Origin: Natronococcus sp. CG52
GTDB taxonomy: Archaea; Halobacteriota; Halobacteria; Halobacteriales; Natrialbaceae
DNA: 64,000 nt
Reading direction: 5' to 3'
Assembly (NCBI RefSeq): GCF_023913515.1
Contig: NZ_CP099391.1
Span: 1,178,001 to 1,242,000 of the forward strand
The position numbers were made by a program, and so were the translations under genes. The notes under the pieces are model-generated. The model worked only from the letters and a program-made list of their open reading frames with translations, was not told the DNA's origin and searched no databases. Positions 19,101 through 25,582 of this stretch are shown here, in pieces (within the stretch, counting starts at the first letter, position 1; each line of letters begins with the position of its first letter).

Positions 19101-19743
19101 CGTCTTCGTCGAGATCCTCCTGGACGTCGACCGTCCGTTCTTCGACGATATCGTCGAGTTCCATCGCGGCGTCGTCGCCGGCGGCGAGTCGCTGCTCGAG
19201 GGTGTCGAACCCGAGCGCTTCCTCCCTGTCGTGGCGAACGATCTCCCCGTCGTCGTCGCGTGGCCGGTTCCCGTCCTCGTCGTAGTAGTACTCCCACTTG
19301 TAGTGCTCCCAGGTCCAGACGTCCTTGACGACCGGCGTCGTCTCCGGGTCGACGTACTCGAGAAAGATCTCGTTGAGCACGTTCCCGTTCGCTCCGGCGA
19401 CGTCCGTGATCAGCTCCTCGAGGTCGTCGGGGTGGTAGCCCAGATAGGATTCGGGATCGAACTCGACTCGGTCCCAGTCGTCACCGCTCGGAACCGACGG
19501 CTCGACCGGTTCGTCCGTGTCGAGTCCGAGTTGATCCTCGGTTTCGGGTTCGTCCGGATACAGAGCCGATACCTCGTTTCCGTGCCCGTTCTCCTCCATG
19601 AACTCCGCCCAGGTGTACGTGCCGACGCGAACGTCCGGTTCTGACTCCACCTCCGTCGATCGATCCGCCTCCGACACAGGACCAGACGCCTCGCCGTCAG
19701 AAAACTGTCCGGCGTCTGACTTGTCGGTCTCGTCAATAGCCAT
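16111..19743 (-). CDS. pilB: Type IV pilus assembly ATPase PilB with long acidic C-terminal tail
   Basis: 1210 residues from ATG 19743, chosen because GAGGT lies 7 bases before it; longer in-frame starts run into AT-rich promoter DNA. Domains: acidic N-terminus with a TYTWAEFMEENG motif, an N-terminal regulatory region (to about 480), and the secretion ATPase core (about 500-720) with Walker A GGTASGKTTS near 536-545 and Walker B MGEIRGEEG near 611. Residues about 900-1210 form an Asp/Glu/Ser/Thr-rich low-complexity tail beyond the conserved core. It powers pilin assembly with PilC, encoded immediately downstream. First gene of a seven-gene operon. Confidence 0.92.
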   Translation of the reverse strand: MAIDETDKSDAGQFSDGEASGPVSEADRSTEVESEPDVRVGTYTWAEFMEENGHGNEVSALYPDEPETEDQLGLDTDEPVEPSVPSGDDWDRVEFDPESYLGYHPDDLEELITDVAGANGNVLNEIFLEYVDPETTPVVKDVWTWEHYKWEYYYDEDGNRPRDDDGEIVRHDREEALGFDTLEQRLAAGDDAAMELDDIVEERTVDVQEDLDEDEFFSTVEGNTTVTNRYDLEKAVPMEKKTHFREVERYWVNKPYACVVIFHSEKENEKKYYMIEPYRTEIEAELQEFLSGKLRTAIKYSDEGVKEKASEDGRRTVIEEETRKLLKRYDLFEKTSGSTEAGLLESITSLLDEDDDDEDSGPSQLEGIAVRPEPALLADDPDTMSEYQVEKLLYLLKRNFIGYERIDGIKHDINVEDISVDGYNSPVFVYHSEYEQIISNIYHGEDELDDFVVKLAQRSGKGISKRLPQVDATLPDGSRAQLTLGKEVSDHGTNYTIRQFKDVPFTPIDLINWNTFSLEEMAFLWLAIENHKSLIFAGGTASGKTTSLNAVSLFIPSSAKIVSIEDTREVELPQRNWIASVTRPSFSDDSQGDVDEFDLLEAALRQRPDYIVMGEIRGEEGRTLFQVMSTGHTTYTTFHADSVDEVLKRFTTDPINVSKTMFTALDLVSIQTQTRVQGRKVRRNKSLTEINHYEAEHDEINVQDVYQWQAETDEYLRMGDSNTMEAIQFDRGWSTEKLEEELFKREVIIAYLIKNGLNTYAEVAATVQAFINDPDTILTLIANGQLEDSLDDLREMESVLIDVDPEKEELVPRPEATSETYNLSMDLLERAEESLFEEYRGQVPSGLASTLGDVDAESTIEVDGSDTEPVDFSSTIDAWEFDDEDDGFTTATSDASDAPSWLEDDAGFDVTAEAATSSEDTSSPAPAETADDESEPNGQPTETPASTADLPAIGDGTDTADQDSDLQTNSDDGSDADGSGAEPKILPTDDADESDFGGLFDDMNETLEKLDASDPPDETDESDADTPDDEFTETGFDSIFDPSAPDEESTAAFSGEFQQATADDASDDSGSETPTDAESERDRDEPSETDDAAETSEAGETSGTDGTSEATAAAETGKATTAAETAERDAEVPSIDVGADDSPETEKPDPPTIDVGVTDEAASGEESIFGDAAGTSEDEAGDGASDSDEDSIFRTEATAENDADDEESDA

Positions 19744-20118
19744 TATCCCGACCTCTCGTTCACCCCTCAAAAAACTCATCCGCTCATTACCAGTTCTGAT
19801 AATCTCGTTTCCGTTATGATTTGTCACGAATCGAACGAAACGTTCGCCCGGCTGATACCGGTCGATCGTGGCAATTTTCCTTCGAATACAGCTGCAATAG
19901 AGAAGTATATTTATTTTGTATAAAATTGACACAAAGCGACTATATAGCCAACGAGCTCCGGACGGAAGAAACCGGACGAGCGATCGAATGCTTCGATGAG
20001 ATGTTCGGACGAACGAAACCGCCCACCGGGGTGACGGACCGGTCCTGTGAACGCCGTTCCGATCACGAAGGACCATCGGGGAAAGGACTTGGTAGTATCG
20101 CTCCCGACAGGAGGAACG
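19744..20118. promoter_or_regulatory. Divergent promoter region between pilB and the dehydrogenase gene
   Basis: 375 bp without a gene. An AT-rich block at 19905-19927 (GTATATTTATTTTGTATAAA) and ACTATATAGCC near 19938-19948 are good archaeal TATA candidates on both strands. The pilB start lies about 160 bp from the block and the dehydrogenase start about 190 bp, so both messages could have unusually long leaders, or further promoters lie closer in. A GGAGGA run just before 20119 is the ribosome binding site for the dehydrogenase. Confidence 0.5.
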
Positions 20119-20886
20119 ATGACGGATCTATTCGATCTCGACGGGCGAGTCGCGCTGGTAACCGGCGGCGGACGCGGTATCGGACGGGCGATCGCGATCG
20201 AACTCGCGAACGCCGGCGCTGCGATCGTTCCGACCGCTCGGTCGACCGCCGAAATCGAAGCGGTTGCCGAGGAGATCGAAGCGGCCGGCGGCGACGCGCT
20301 CGCCGTTCCCGCCGACGTGACCGATCCGGACGCCGTCGCCGACGCGGTGGACCGAGCCGTCGACGCGTTCGGTGATCTCGACGTCGTCGTCAACAACGCG
20401 GGAATGAATCCGGAGGACGCGCTCGGTCGGCCGGAAGACGTCTCCAGGGAGGGGTTCGATCGCACACTCGAGGTCAACCTCGGCGGCGCCTACGAGGTGA
20501 CGACCACGGCGGCGGCGTCGCTCCACGAGAACGGCGGCGGATCCGTCGTCAACGTCGCGAGCGTCGGCGGGATCGTCGGCCTGCCGCGTCAGCATCCCTA
20601 CGTCGCCTCGAAACACGGACTCGTCGGGCTTACGAGGAGCATGTCGCTGGACTGGGCACCCGAGATCCGCGTCAACGCCGTCGCGCCGGGATACGTCTCG
20701 ACGGCCCTGACCGAGGAGGTTGAAGCGAACGACCGGCTTCGGGAATCGATCCTCGAGCGCACCCCGCTGGATCGGTTCGCCGACCCCGAAGAGATCGCCG
20801 GTCCGGTCGTCTTCCTGGCGAGCGACGCCGCCAGCTTCGTCACCGGCGCCTGTCTCTCGGTCGACGGCGGGTGGACGGCTCGTTGA
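20119..20886 (+). CDS. Short-chain dehydrogenase/reductase (FabG-like)
   Basis: 255 residues, classical SDR length. Start ATG 20119 is fixed by GGAGGA seven to eight bases upstream and by the family N-terminus (FDLDGRVALVTGGGRGIGRA). Cofactor motif TGGGRGIG, NNAG motif, catalytic Tyr and Lys in YVASKHG with the Ser upstream (VASVGG), and the C-terminal GACLSVDGGWTA typical of 3-oxoacyl-ACP reductase and glucose dehydrogenase-like SDRs. The Arg-rich residues after the first glycine run do not settle NAD against NADP. Substrate unknown; no pathway neighbours. Confidence 0.85.
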   Translation: MTDLFDLDGRVALVTGGGRGIGRAIAIELANAGAAIVPTARSTAEIEAVAEEIEAAGGDALAVPADVTDPDAVADAVDRAVDAFGDLDVVVNNAGMNPEDALGRPEDVSREGFDRTLEVNLGGAYEVTTTAAASLHENGGGSVVNVASVGGIVGLPRQHPYVASKHGLVGLTRSMSLDWAPEIRVNAVAPGYVSTALTEEVEANDRLRESILERTPLDRFADPEEIAGPVVFLASDAASFVTGACLSVDGGWTAR

Positions 20887-20980
20887 GGGTGGGGGGTAGT
20901 GCGTGTAGCTGGTACTCGAGGATGTGGTTCGCTCGAGGTGGCGCACACTCGCAAGAAGATGGTGTGTAAGCGGGCGCGGC

Positions 20981-21087
20981 GGGATTCGAACCACGCGAAG
21001 ACGTGCTCGGTTCGCTGCGCGCGACTTCTCTAATTCGAATCCCGGGCCCGTTGCGGTCACTCACGTCCGTTCGCGACCGCAACGGGC
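20981..21087. repeat. Palindromic element built from tRNA T-arm-like sequence, next to tRNA-Arg
   Basis: Two nested inverted repeats lie directly downstream of the tRNA gene. GGGATTCGAA (20981-20990) pairs perfectly with TTCGAATCCC (21034-21043), and CCCGTTGCGGTC (21047-21058) pairs perfectly with GACCGCAACGGG (21075-21086) around a 16-nt loop. The same GGGATTCGAA occurs in the T arm of the tRNA (21093-21102), and the second stem's outer arm runs 3 bp into the tRNA 3' end. It has no anticodon arm, so it is not a second tRNA. It could be a terminator, a repeat family, or a scar of an element that used the tRNA 3' end. Confidence 0.7.
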
Positions 21088-21155
21088 GTGGCGGGATTCG
21101 AACCCACGATCAGAAGGTTAGGAACCTCCTGCCCTATCCGCTAGGCCACACGCCC
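21084..21155 (-). tRNA. tRNA-Arg (anticodon CCT)
   Basis: Read on the minus strand it is 72 nt and folds as a full cloverleaf: acceptor GGGCGTG with CACGCCC, D arm GCCTAGCGGATAGGGC, anticodon stem GGAGG with CCTTC (one G-T pair) around the loop TTCCTAA (anticodon CCT), short variable loop, and T arm GTGGG-TTCGAAT-CCCGC. No intron and no encoded CCA. It decodes AGG. It lies 15 bp downstream of tatA on the same strand, separated by a T6 run. Confidence 0.96.
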
Positions 21156-21170
21156 CGTCGGAAAAAAGCG
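21156..21170 (-). terminator. Oligo-T terminator candidate after tatA
   Basis: The minus strand reads CGCTTTTTTCCGACG straight after the tatA stop. A run of six T is a typical archaeal intrinsic terminator and would stop tatA transcripts just before the tRNA gene. Confidence 0.5.
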
Positions 21171-21500
21171 CTAGTTCGATTCCGTTTCGGTTTCGGTCTC
21201 TTCCTCGGTGGTGACCGGTTCCGTGTCGACGAAGTCGTCGTCGGTGTCGAGTTCGCCCTCCGCCTTGGCGGCGGCGAACTCCTCTTCCTCGCCCTCTTCG
21301 AACCCGGCGTCGCGCATCTCCTCGAGTTCGGTTTCGACCTTTTCACGCCCCTTCTGGAACTCGCCCATGGCTTCGCCCGTCGACCGTGCCAGCTTCGGGA
21401 TCTTGTTTGCCCCGAAGAGCAGAATGGCGATGAAAAGGATGATCAGTAGTTCCGGACCCCCTGGGATGGGGGCAAACAGCGGTGCAATTTCGAGTGCCAT
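21171..21500 (-). CDS. tatA: Sec-independent protein translocase subunit TatA
   Basis: 109 residues from ATG 21500. One N-terminal membrane helix (GGPELLIILFIAILLFGANK) followed by the amphipathic helix KIPKLARSTGEAMGEFQKG with the FGANKIP hinge, then an acidic tail typical of halophilic TatA. It forms the variable pore of the twin-arginine pathway, which exports folded proteins; the exported LVIVD-repeat protein in this window is a candidate client. tatC is not adjacent. A TATA-like ATTATAATT (about 21525-21534) lies about 30 bp upstream, implying a very short leader. Confidence 0.92.
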   Translation of the reverse strand: MALEIAPLFAPIPGGPELLIILFIAILLFGANKIPKLARSTGEAMGEFQKGREKVETELEEMRDAGFEEGEEEEFAAAKAEGELDTDDDFVDTEPVTTEEETETETESN

Positions 21501-21524
21501 CTCTATGCGTGGCTTACCGACTGG

Positions 21525-21535
21525 CAATTATAATC
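21525..21535 (-). promoter_or_regulatory. TATA box of tatA
   Basis: AGATTATAATTGCC on the minus strand, centred about 30 bp before the tatA ATG. The spacing fits a nearly leaderless haloarchaeal transcript. Confidence 0.5.
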
Positions 21536-21756
21536 TTTTTGGACCGGACGGTAAATTCGTGAGGCGGACATTCAGCCGCTGGAGAGAGATCTCTCGGAAG
21601 ATACGGAAAACGGAACCCCGAAATCAACTGTTCGAACTGGGGTCGTCGCGTCTGCTTCGCGCCAGCCGTTTCGATTCCCGCGTGAGCCACTCGCACCGAT
21701 GAACCGGGCTACCGGGAACGAAACTGTCTTTCCCGTATGGACGTAACTCACGTCCG

Positions 21757-22236
21757 ATGGTAGAAACTGGAGACGCCGCACCGGACTTTACGGCACCGCT
21801 CGCAAACGGCGACGTCGACTCTGTTACGCTCTCCGAGGACCTCGAGGACGGCGCGCCGATCGTCCTCGCGTTCTTTCCCGGCGCGTTCACGAGCGTCTGT
21901 ACCGACGAGATGTGCACGTTCCAGGATCGGCTCTCGGCGTTCGACGAGGTCGACGCCAGCGTCTACGGCGTGAGCCGCGACTCGCCGTTCACGCTCAACG
22001 AGTTTCGCGACCAGAACGACCTCGAGTTCGGCCTCATCAGCGACCTGAACAAGGACCTCATCGAGGACTTCGGCGTCGAGATGGACTTCGACGACCTGGG
22101 CGTCTACGGGGTCGCCAAGCGCTCAGTGTTCGTCGTCGACGACGACGGCGAGATCACCTACGCGTGGGTCAGCGACGATCCCGGCGTCGAACCCGAGTAC
22201 GCCGAAGTCGAAGACGCGGTCGCCGACGCAGCGTAA
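21757..22236 (+). CDS. Peroxiredoxin (AhpC/TSA, Bcp-like)
   Basis: 159 residues. Thioredoxin-fold peroxidase with the active-site segment FFPGAFTSVCTDEMC: peroxidatic C48 and a second Cys C53 five residues later, as in 1-Cys/atypical 2-Cys Bcp-type enzymes of haloarchaea. It reduces hydrogen and organic peroxides in the cytosol using a thioredoxin-type donor. The C-terminal segment VFVVDDDGEITYAWVSDDPG matches the family. The short distance from the upstream TATA-poor region and no clear ribosome binding site suggest a leaderless message. The start ATG 21757 gives the normal family length. Confidence 0.92.
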   Translation: MVETGDAAPDFTAPLANGDVDSVTLSEDLEDGAPIVLAFFPGAFTSVCTDEMCTFQDRLSAFDEVDASVYGVSRDSPFTLNEFRDQNDLEFGLISDLNKDLIEDFGVEMDFDDLGVYGVAKRSVFVVDDDGEITYAWVSDDPGVEPEYAEVEDAVADAA

Positions 22237-22285
22237 GCTATCGTAGCCGCTGAAAGTCACTGCACACCCGATCGCACGACGGGAG

Positions 22286-22321
22286 CGCGGTTCGGAGCGA
22301 GCGAAGCAAGCGAGAACCGCG
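22286..22321. terminator. Inverted repeat downstream of the peroxiredoxin gene
   Basis: CGCGGTTC (22286-22293) pairs perfectly with GAACCGCG (22314-22321) around a 20-nt loop containing GCGAGCGAAGCAAGCGA, a purine-rich pattern common between haloarchaeal genes. No T-run follows, so a terminator role is only likely, not shown. Confidence 0.4.
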
Positions 22322-22372
22322 GACAGTGCGACCGGTGCGTGAATCGTTTCAGTTGTCACGGTACCCGCAGCG

Positions 22373-22381
22373 CTTTTTTAG
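22373..22381 (+). promoter_or_regulatory. TATA box of the HD-domain gene
   Basis: CTTTTTTAG centred 25 bp before ATG 22402, within the expected range for a leaderless haloarchaeal transcript. This supports the 22402 start over the in-frame ATG at 22339, which lies upstream of the box. Confidence 0.5.
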
Positions 22382-22401
22382 CCCGGAGCCGACGTTCGGA
22401 T

Positions 22402-23217
22402 ATGAGCGATTCTGCGACTGACGATCGAGACGGACGCGTCTACGTTCCTGATGCCGACCATCATTTCCCCGATCAGAAGCTCAACCAGGTCCTCGAGTTC
22501 ATCGAGGAGGACGAGGAGATTCAGACCTACCTCGAGGCCCAGAACATCAACGCCGTCGACCGGATGCGGTACAACGATCACGGCGAGAAACACATCGAGA
22601 TCGTTCGCAACCGCGCACTCTGTCTGTACGATCTGCTGAAGGCGGGCAACGTTCAGTTCAACGGCGCCAGCCAGCAGGGCCTCGAGGAAGCCGACGAGGC
22701 GGTCATCGTCGCGCTCGCGGCGACCCTCCACGACGTCGGCCACGTCGTCCACCGCGACCAGCACGCCTACTACTCGATTCCGCTGGCCGCCGATATTCTC
22801 GACCGGGTGCTCCCCGAGTTCTACGACGTCGCCGACACCGTCCGGATGAGAGGCGAGGTCCTCCACGCGATCCTCTGCCATCATACCGCCGAGACTCCGC
22901 TGACGACCGAGGCGGGCGTCATTCGGGTCTCCGACGCGCTCGACATGGAGCGCGGTCGATCGCGGATCCCCTACGAGCAGGGTGGCCGCGGAATCAACAC
23001 GCTCTCGAGCCAGGCGATCAGCCGCGTCTCGCTTCACGAGGGTGATTCGCGTCCCGTCATGGTCGAGATCGCGATGACCAACGCCGCCGGCGTCTACCAG
23101 GTCGACAACCTGCTGAAGGCCAAACTCCAGGACTCCGGTCTCGAGGACGAGATCCGCATCGTCGCCGTCAACACGAACGAGAATCGCGAACAGCTGGTCG
23201 AACGAATCGAACTCTAG
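22402..23217 (+). CDS. HD-domain metal-dependent phosphohydrolase
   Basis: 271 residues. HD superfamily signature: HGEKHIEIVRNRA (first His), then LHDVGHVVHRDQH (the His-Asp pair) and further conserved ILCHHT and VSDALDME. Such proteins hydrolyse phosphate esters of nucleotides with two bound metals. The C-terminal region (GVYQVDNLLKAKLQDSGLEDEIRIVAVNTN) is a small alpha-beta domain seen in archaeal HD proteins of this type. Substrate unknown; it is not a RelA/SpoT homologue, since no synthetase domain is present. Cytosolic, monocistronic by spacing. Confidence 0.82.
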   Translation: MSDSATDDRDGRVYVPDADHHFPDQKLNQVLEFIEEDEEIQTYLEAQNINAVDRMRYNDHGEKHIEIVRNRALCLYDLLKAGNVQFNGASQQGLEEADEAVIVALAATLHDVGHVVHRDQHAYYSIPLAADILDRVLPEFYDVADTVRMRGEVLHAILCHHTAETPLTTEAGVIRVSDALDMERGRSRIPYEQGGRGINTLSSQAISRVSLHEGDSRPVMVEIAMTNAAGVYQVDNLLKAKLQDSGLEDEIRIVAVNTNENREQLVERIEL

Positions 23218-23265
23218 CGCGAATCCGCCGTTTTCCCGCGTCTCTGTACGAGCGTAATCGACGCC

Positions 23266-23490
23266 TCAGCAGAGCCTGTACCGACCGTCGACTCGCTCGA
23301 GGTGGCCGCGGCTGCGAAGGGTCCGCGTAATCGAGAGCACCGCGCCCTTGTCGACGTCGAGTGCGGTACAGATCTCGTCGGCGGTCGACTCCGATCGGAC
23401 GTGAAGATAGAGGTAGATCAGCTTCGCCTGTGCTGATTCGAAATCGTCGGGTAACGATACGTCCGGTTTCGATTGCCCGTCGAGTTGCAT
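23266..23490 (-). CDS. Small winged-helix transcriptional regulator (TrmB-like)
   Basis: 74 residues, a single helix-turn-helix with wing: FESAQAKLIYLYLHVRSESTADEICTALDVDKGAVLSITRTLRSRGHLERVDGRYRLC. The pattern (helix, DEICTALDV, recognition helix GAVLSITRTLRSRG, wing YRLC) matches TrmB/MarR-like domains without the ligand-binding part. It probably binds DNA as a dimer. A TATA box TTTTAATATC lies about 28-34 bp upstream within a 7-bp inverted repeat (23510-23534), which is a possible autoregulatory site. Confidence 0.75.
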   Translation of the reverse strand: MQLDGQSKPDVSLPDDFESAQAKLIYLYLHVRSESTADEICTALDVDKGAVLSITRTLRSRGHLERVDGRYRLC

Positions 23491-23509
23491 ACTACATCAT
23501 CCGTAGTTC

Positions 23510-23534
23510 GACGATATTAAAACTGAGTATCGTC
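23510..23534. promoter_or_regulatory. Inverted repeat around the promoter of the small regulator
   Basis: GACGATA (23510-23516) pairs perfectly with TATCGTC (23528-23534) around an 11-nt AT-rich loop that contains the likely TATA box of the 23266-23490 gene. Position and symmetry fit an operator for a dimeric winged-helix protein; self-regulation is inference. Confidence 0.45.
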
Positions 23535-23666
23535 ACCTGTCGAAAATCGTAGCACGATACCGACCAGAACGGCACGGAGCAACGCGAACAGATCCGGTGA
23601 GTCCGCGTCTCGAGCGATCCCATTCCGAGTCAGGGCGCTTTTGTCGCCGCTCACCGTCTCATCGGT

Positions 23667-23861
23667 ATGAATCTCCAACTCGTCGCACTCGGTCTCCTAA
23701 CCGGTGCGTGCACCGGCGCGTTCTTCGCCCTGTTCGACGTTCCGATCCCGGCACCGCCCGAACTCCCCGGGCTCATGGGTATCGTCGGGATCTACCTCGG
23801 CTACAAACTCGTCGAAATGTCTGGCGTCAGTCTCGACGTCCTCGAGTCGATCGGATTCTAA
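23667..23861 (+). CDS. XapX-domain small membrane protein
   Basis: 64 residues, two hydrophobic helices: LVALGLLTGACTGAFFALFD and PGLMGIVGIYLGYKLVE, separated by the proline-rich turn VPIPAPPELPG. This turn-plus-GIVGIYLGYKL pattern is the XapX domain (from the E. coli xanthosine operon protein), whose function is unknown. Full length for the family. No partner gene nearby; a structural or transport-assisting role in the membrane is possible. Confidence 0.85.
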   Translation: MNLQLVALGLLTGACTGAFFALFDVPIPAPPELPGLMGIVGIYLGYKLVEMSGVSLDVLESIGF

Positions 23862-23885
23862 CGTCGACTGTCGAACGGGGTCGTG

Positions 23886-25190
23886 TCAGGAACTGACATC
23901 CAGCTCGGCGGCGAACTCGCGAGCGCGTGACCTGATCGACTCGGCGTCGGCGGCGACGACCTCGCCGTCGCGCTGCAGCACCTCGCCGTCGACCATCGTG
24001 AACCGGACGTCGTCGCCGTGGGCGACGAACGTCAGGTGCGAGAGCGCGTCGTGGATCGGCGTCGCGCGGGTGATATCGGTCTCGAGTCCGACGATGTCGG
24101 CCTTCCATCCCTCTCGAAGCTTGCCGACGCGGTCGAAGCCGGCCGCCCTGGCACCGTTGATAGTCGCCATCTCGAACACCGTCCGAGCCGGCAGCGCCTG
24201 GGGCTCGAGGCGGTCGACCTTCTGGAGCAGGCTGGCCTGGCGCATCTCCGTGAACGGATCGAGCGTGTTGTTGCACGGCGGGCCGTCGTTGCCCAGCGCG
24301 ACGTTGATCCCCCGATCCAGGTAGTCGAGCACCGGCGCGACGCCGCTGGCGAGTTTCATGTTCGAGGAGGGGCAGTAGGTCACGTGGGTACCGGTCTCCG
24401 CGAGCACCTCGCGCTCGGATTCGTCGGTCCAGACGCAGTGGGCGAGGACGACGTCCTCGCCCGTCAGCCCGACCTCGTTGAGCCAGTGAATGTTCCGCCG
24501 GCCGGTCTCCTTCTCGACGGTTTCGATCTCGCCGCGGTTTTCGCTCGCGTGGGTGTGAATCGTCACCCCGTCGTAGGCGTCCGCGAGCTCTCTGGTTCCG
24601 CGGAGACACTCCTCGGTACAGCTCACGGCGAAGCGAGGCGTCACGGCGTACCGAATCCGACCGTCGGCCGCGCCGTGGTACTCGCGGATGAGTCGCTCGC
24701 TCTCGGCGAGCGCCTCGTCGGTGTCCTCGAGCAGTCCCGGCGGCGCGTCCTTGTCCATCATCACCTTCCCGAGTCGGCCGCGGATCCCGAGGTCGCGGGC
24801 GGCCTCGAACGCCTCCTCGGCGTGGGCGACCGAGAGGTGATCGATACAGGTCGTCGTCCCGCTCTCGATCATCTCGAGGTAGCCCAGTTCGGCGGCGGTG
24901 CGCATCTCGGTGGCCGAGAGCGACGCTTCCATCGGGAGGACGTACTCGAAGAGCCAGTCGAGCAACTCGGTGTCGTCGGCGATGCCGCGACCGAGACTCT
25001 GGACCGAGTGGACGTGTGCGCCGACCGATCCCGGCGCGAGCAGGTCACACGAGTGGCGCTCGTGGTCCGGATACTCCTCGAGACACGTCGAGCGGTCCCC
25101 CACGGCGACGATCACGTCGTCCTCGACGACGACCGCACCGTCGCCGATGACGGTGTCGGCGTCGGCGACGACTGTTCCCGACAACAACAT
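23886..25190 (-). CDS. Amidohydrolase: 5'-deoxyadenosine/methylthioadenosine/SAH deaminase family
   Basis: 434 residues, full length for this amidohydrolase group. Metal-site motifs: GAHVHSVQSLGRG (the usual HxH), HTHASEN, LAHCVW and ALGNDGPPCNNT, with the ESGTTTCIDHLS strand. These enzymes remove the amino group from 5'-deoxyadenosine, methylthioadenosine or S-adenosylhomocysteine in purine and methionine salvage. Related chlorohydrolases (TrzN/AtzB-like) share the motifs, so the substrate is not certain. The C-terminal acidic region (AADAESIRSRAREFAAELDVSS) is a small composite cap. It converges with the XapX gene with 24 bp between. Confidence 0.82.
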   Translation of the reverse strand: MLLSGTVVADADTVIGDGAVVVEDDVIVAVGDRSTCLEEYPDHERHSCDLLAPGSVGAHVHSVQSLGRGIADDTELLDWLFEYVLPMEASLSATEMRTAAELGYLEMIESGTTTCIDHLSVAHAEEAFEAARDLGIRGRLGKVMMDKDAPPGLLEDTDEALAESERLIREYHGAADGRIRYAVTPRFAVSCTEECLRGTRELADAYDGVTIHTHASENRGEIETVEKETGRRNIHWLNEVGLTGEDVVLAHCVWTDESEREVLAETGTHVTYCPSSNMKLASGVAPVLDYLDRGINVALGNDGPPCNNTLDPFTEMRQASLLQKVDRLEPQALPARTVFEMATINGARAAGFDRVGKLREGWKADIVGLETDITRATPIHDALSHLTFVAHGDDVRFTMVDGEVLQRDGEVVAADAESIRSRAREFAAELDVSS

Positions 25191-25292
25191 TCCTTCTCTC
25201 GATAGCCGGTCCGATGCCTTATCTCTGTGGATGCCTCCGTACGGTGTCGAGAACGCAGCCGGTGGTTCCCGTCGCCGTGCGCCCCTTTCGGG

Positions 25293-25499
25293 CTACCCGG
25301 CCGAAGGCGTTAGGACGCTCGCCACTTCGTCGACGCTTTCGCGAGTCCCCCACGCGAGGCAGATGAGGGCGACGAACGTGAGATAGCCCACTCCGAGCGG
25401 TAACACGAGCAACGGCAGCTAGTCGGCAACCAGGTAACCGGCGAGGATGAGCGCCGGAACGAGAACGAGGTTCGATCGAACGAATCGCTCGAGTCCCAT
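25293..25499 (-). pseudogene. Small membrane-protein gene interrupted by an in-frame amber codon
   Basis: Minus strand from ATG 25499: MGLERFVRSNLVLVPALILAGYLVAD, then TAG (25419-25421), then in the same frame LPLLVLPLGVGYLTFVALI and LAWGTRESVDEVASVLTPSAG to a stop at 25293-25295. Without the TAG it is a 68-codon two-helix membrane protein with high third-position GC throughout. A single TGG-to-TAG change (Trp) would explain it. No Shine-Dalgarno was seen. Either a recent nonsense mutation, a sequencing error, or readthrough. It lies just upstream of the deaminase gene on the same strand. Confidence 0.6.
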
Positions 25500-25582
25500 C
25501 TACGTGGAGGCACGCTGGACGAGACGTATAGCCCTGCTGATCTCGGTCAACAGCCGATACCGTCGAAAAAGACCCGCGACGG

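Noticed and set aside
19744-20076. Long N-terminal extension of pilB (111 extra residues)
   Set aside because: It runs through the AT-rich promoter block and has no coding pattern; ATG 19743 has a GAGGT ribosome binding site.
20981-21050. Second tRNA-like sequence next to tRNA-Arg
   Set aside because: It has only T-arm-like segments as inverted repeats and no acceptor, D or anticodon arms.
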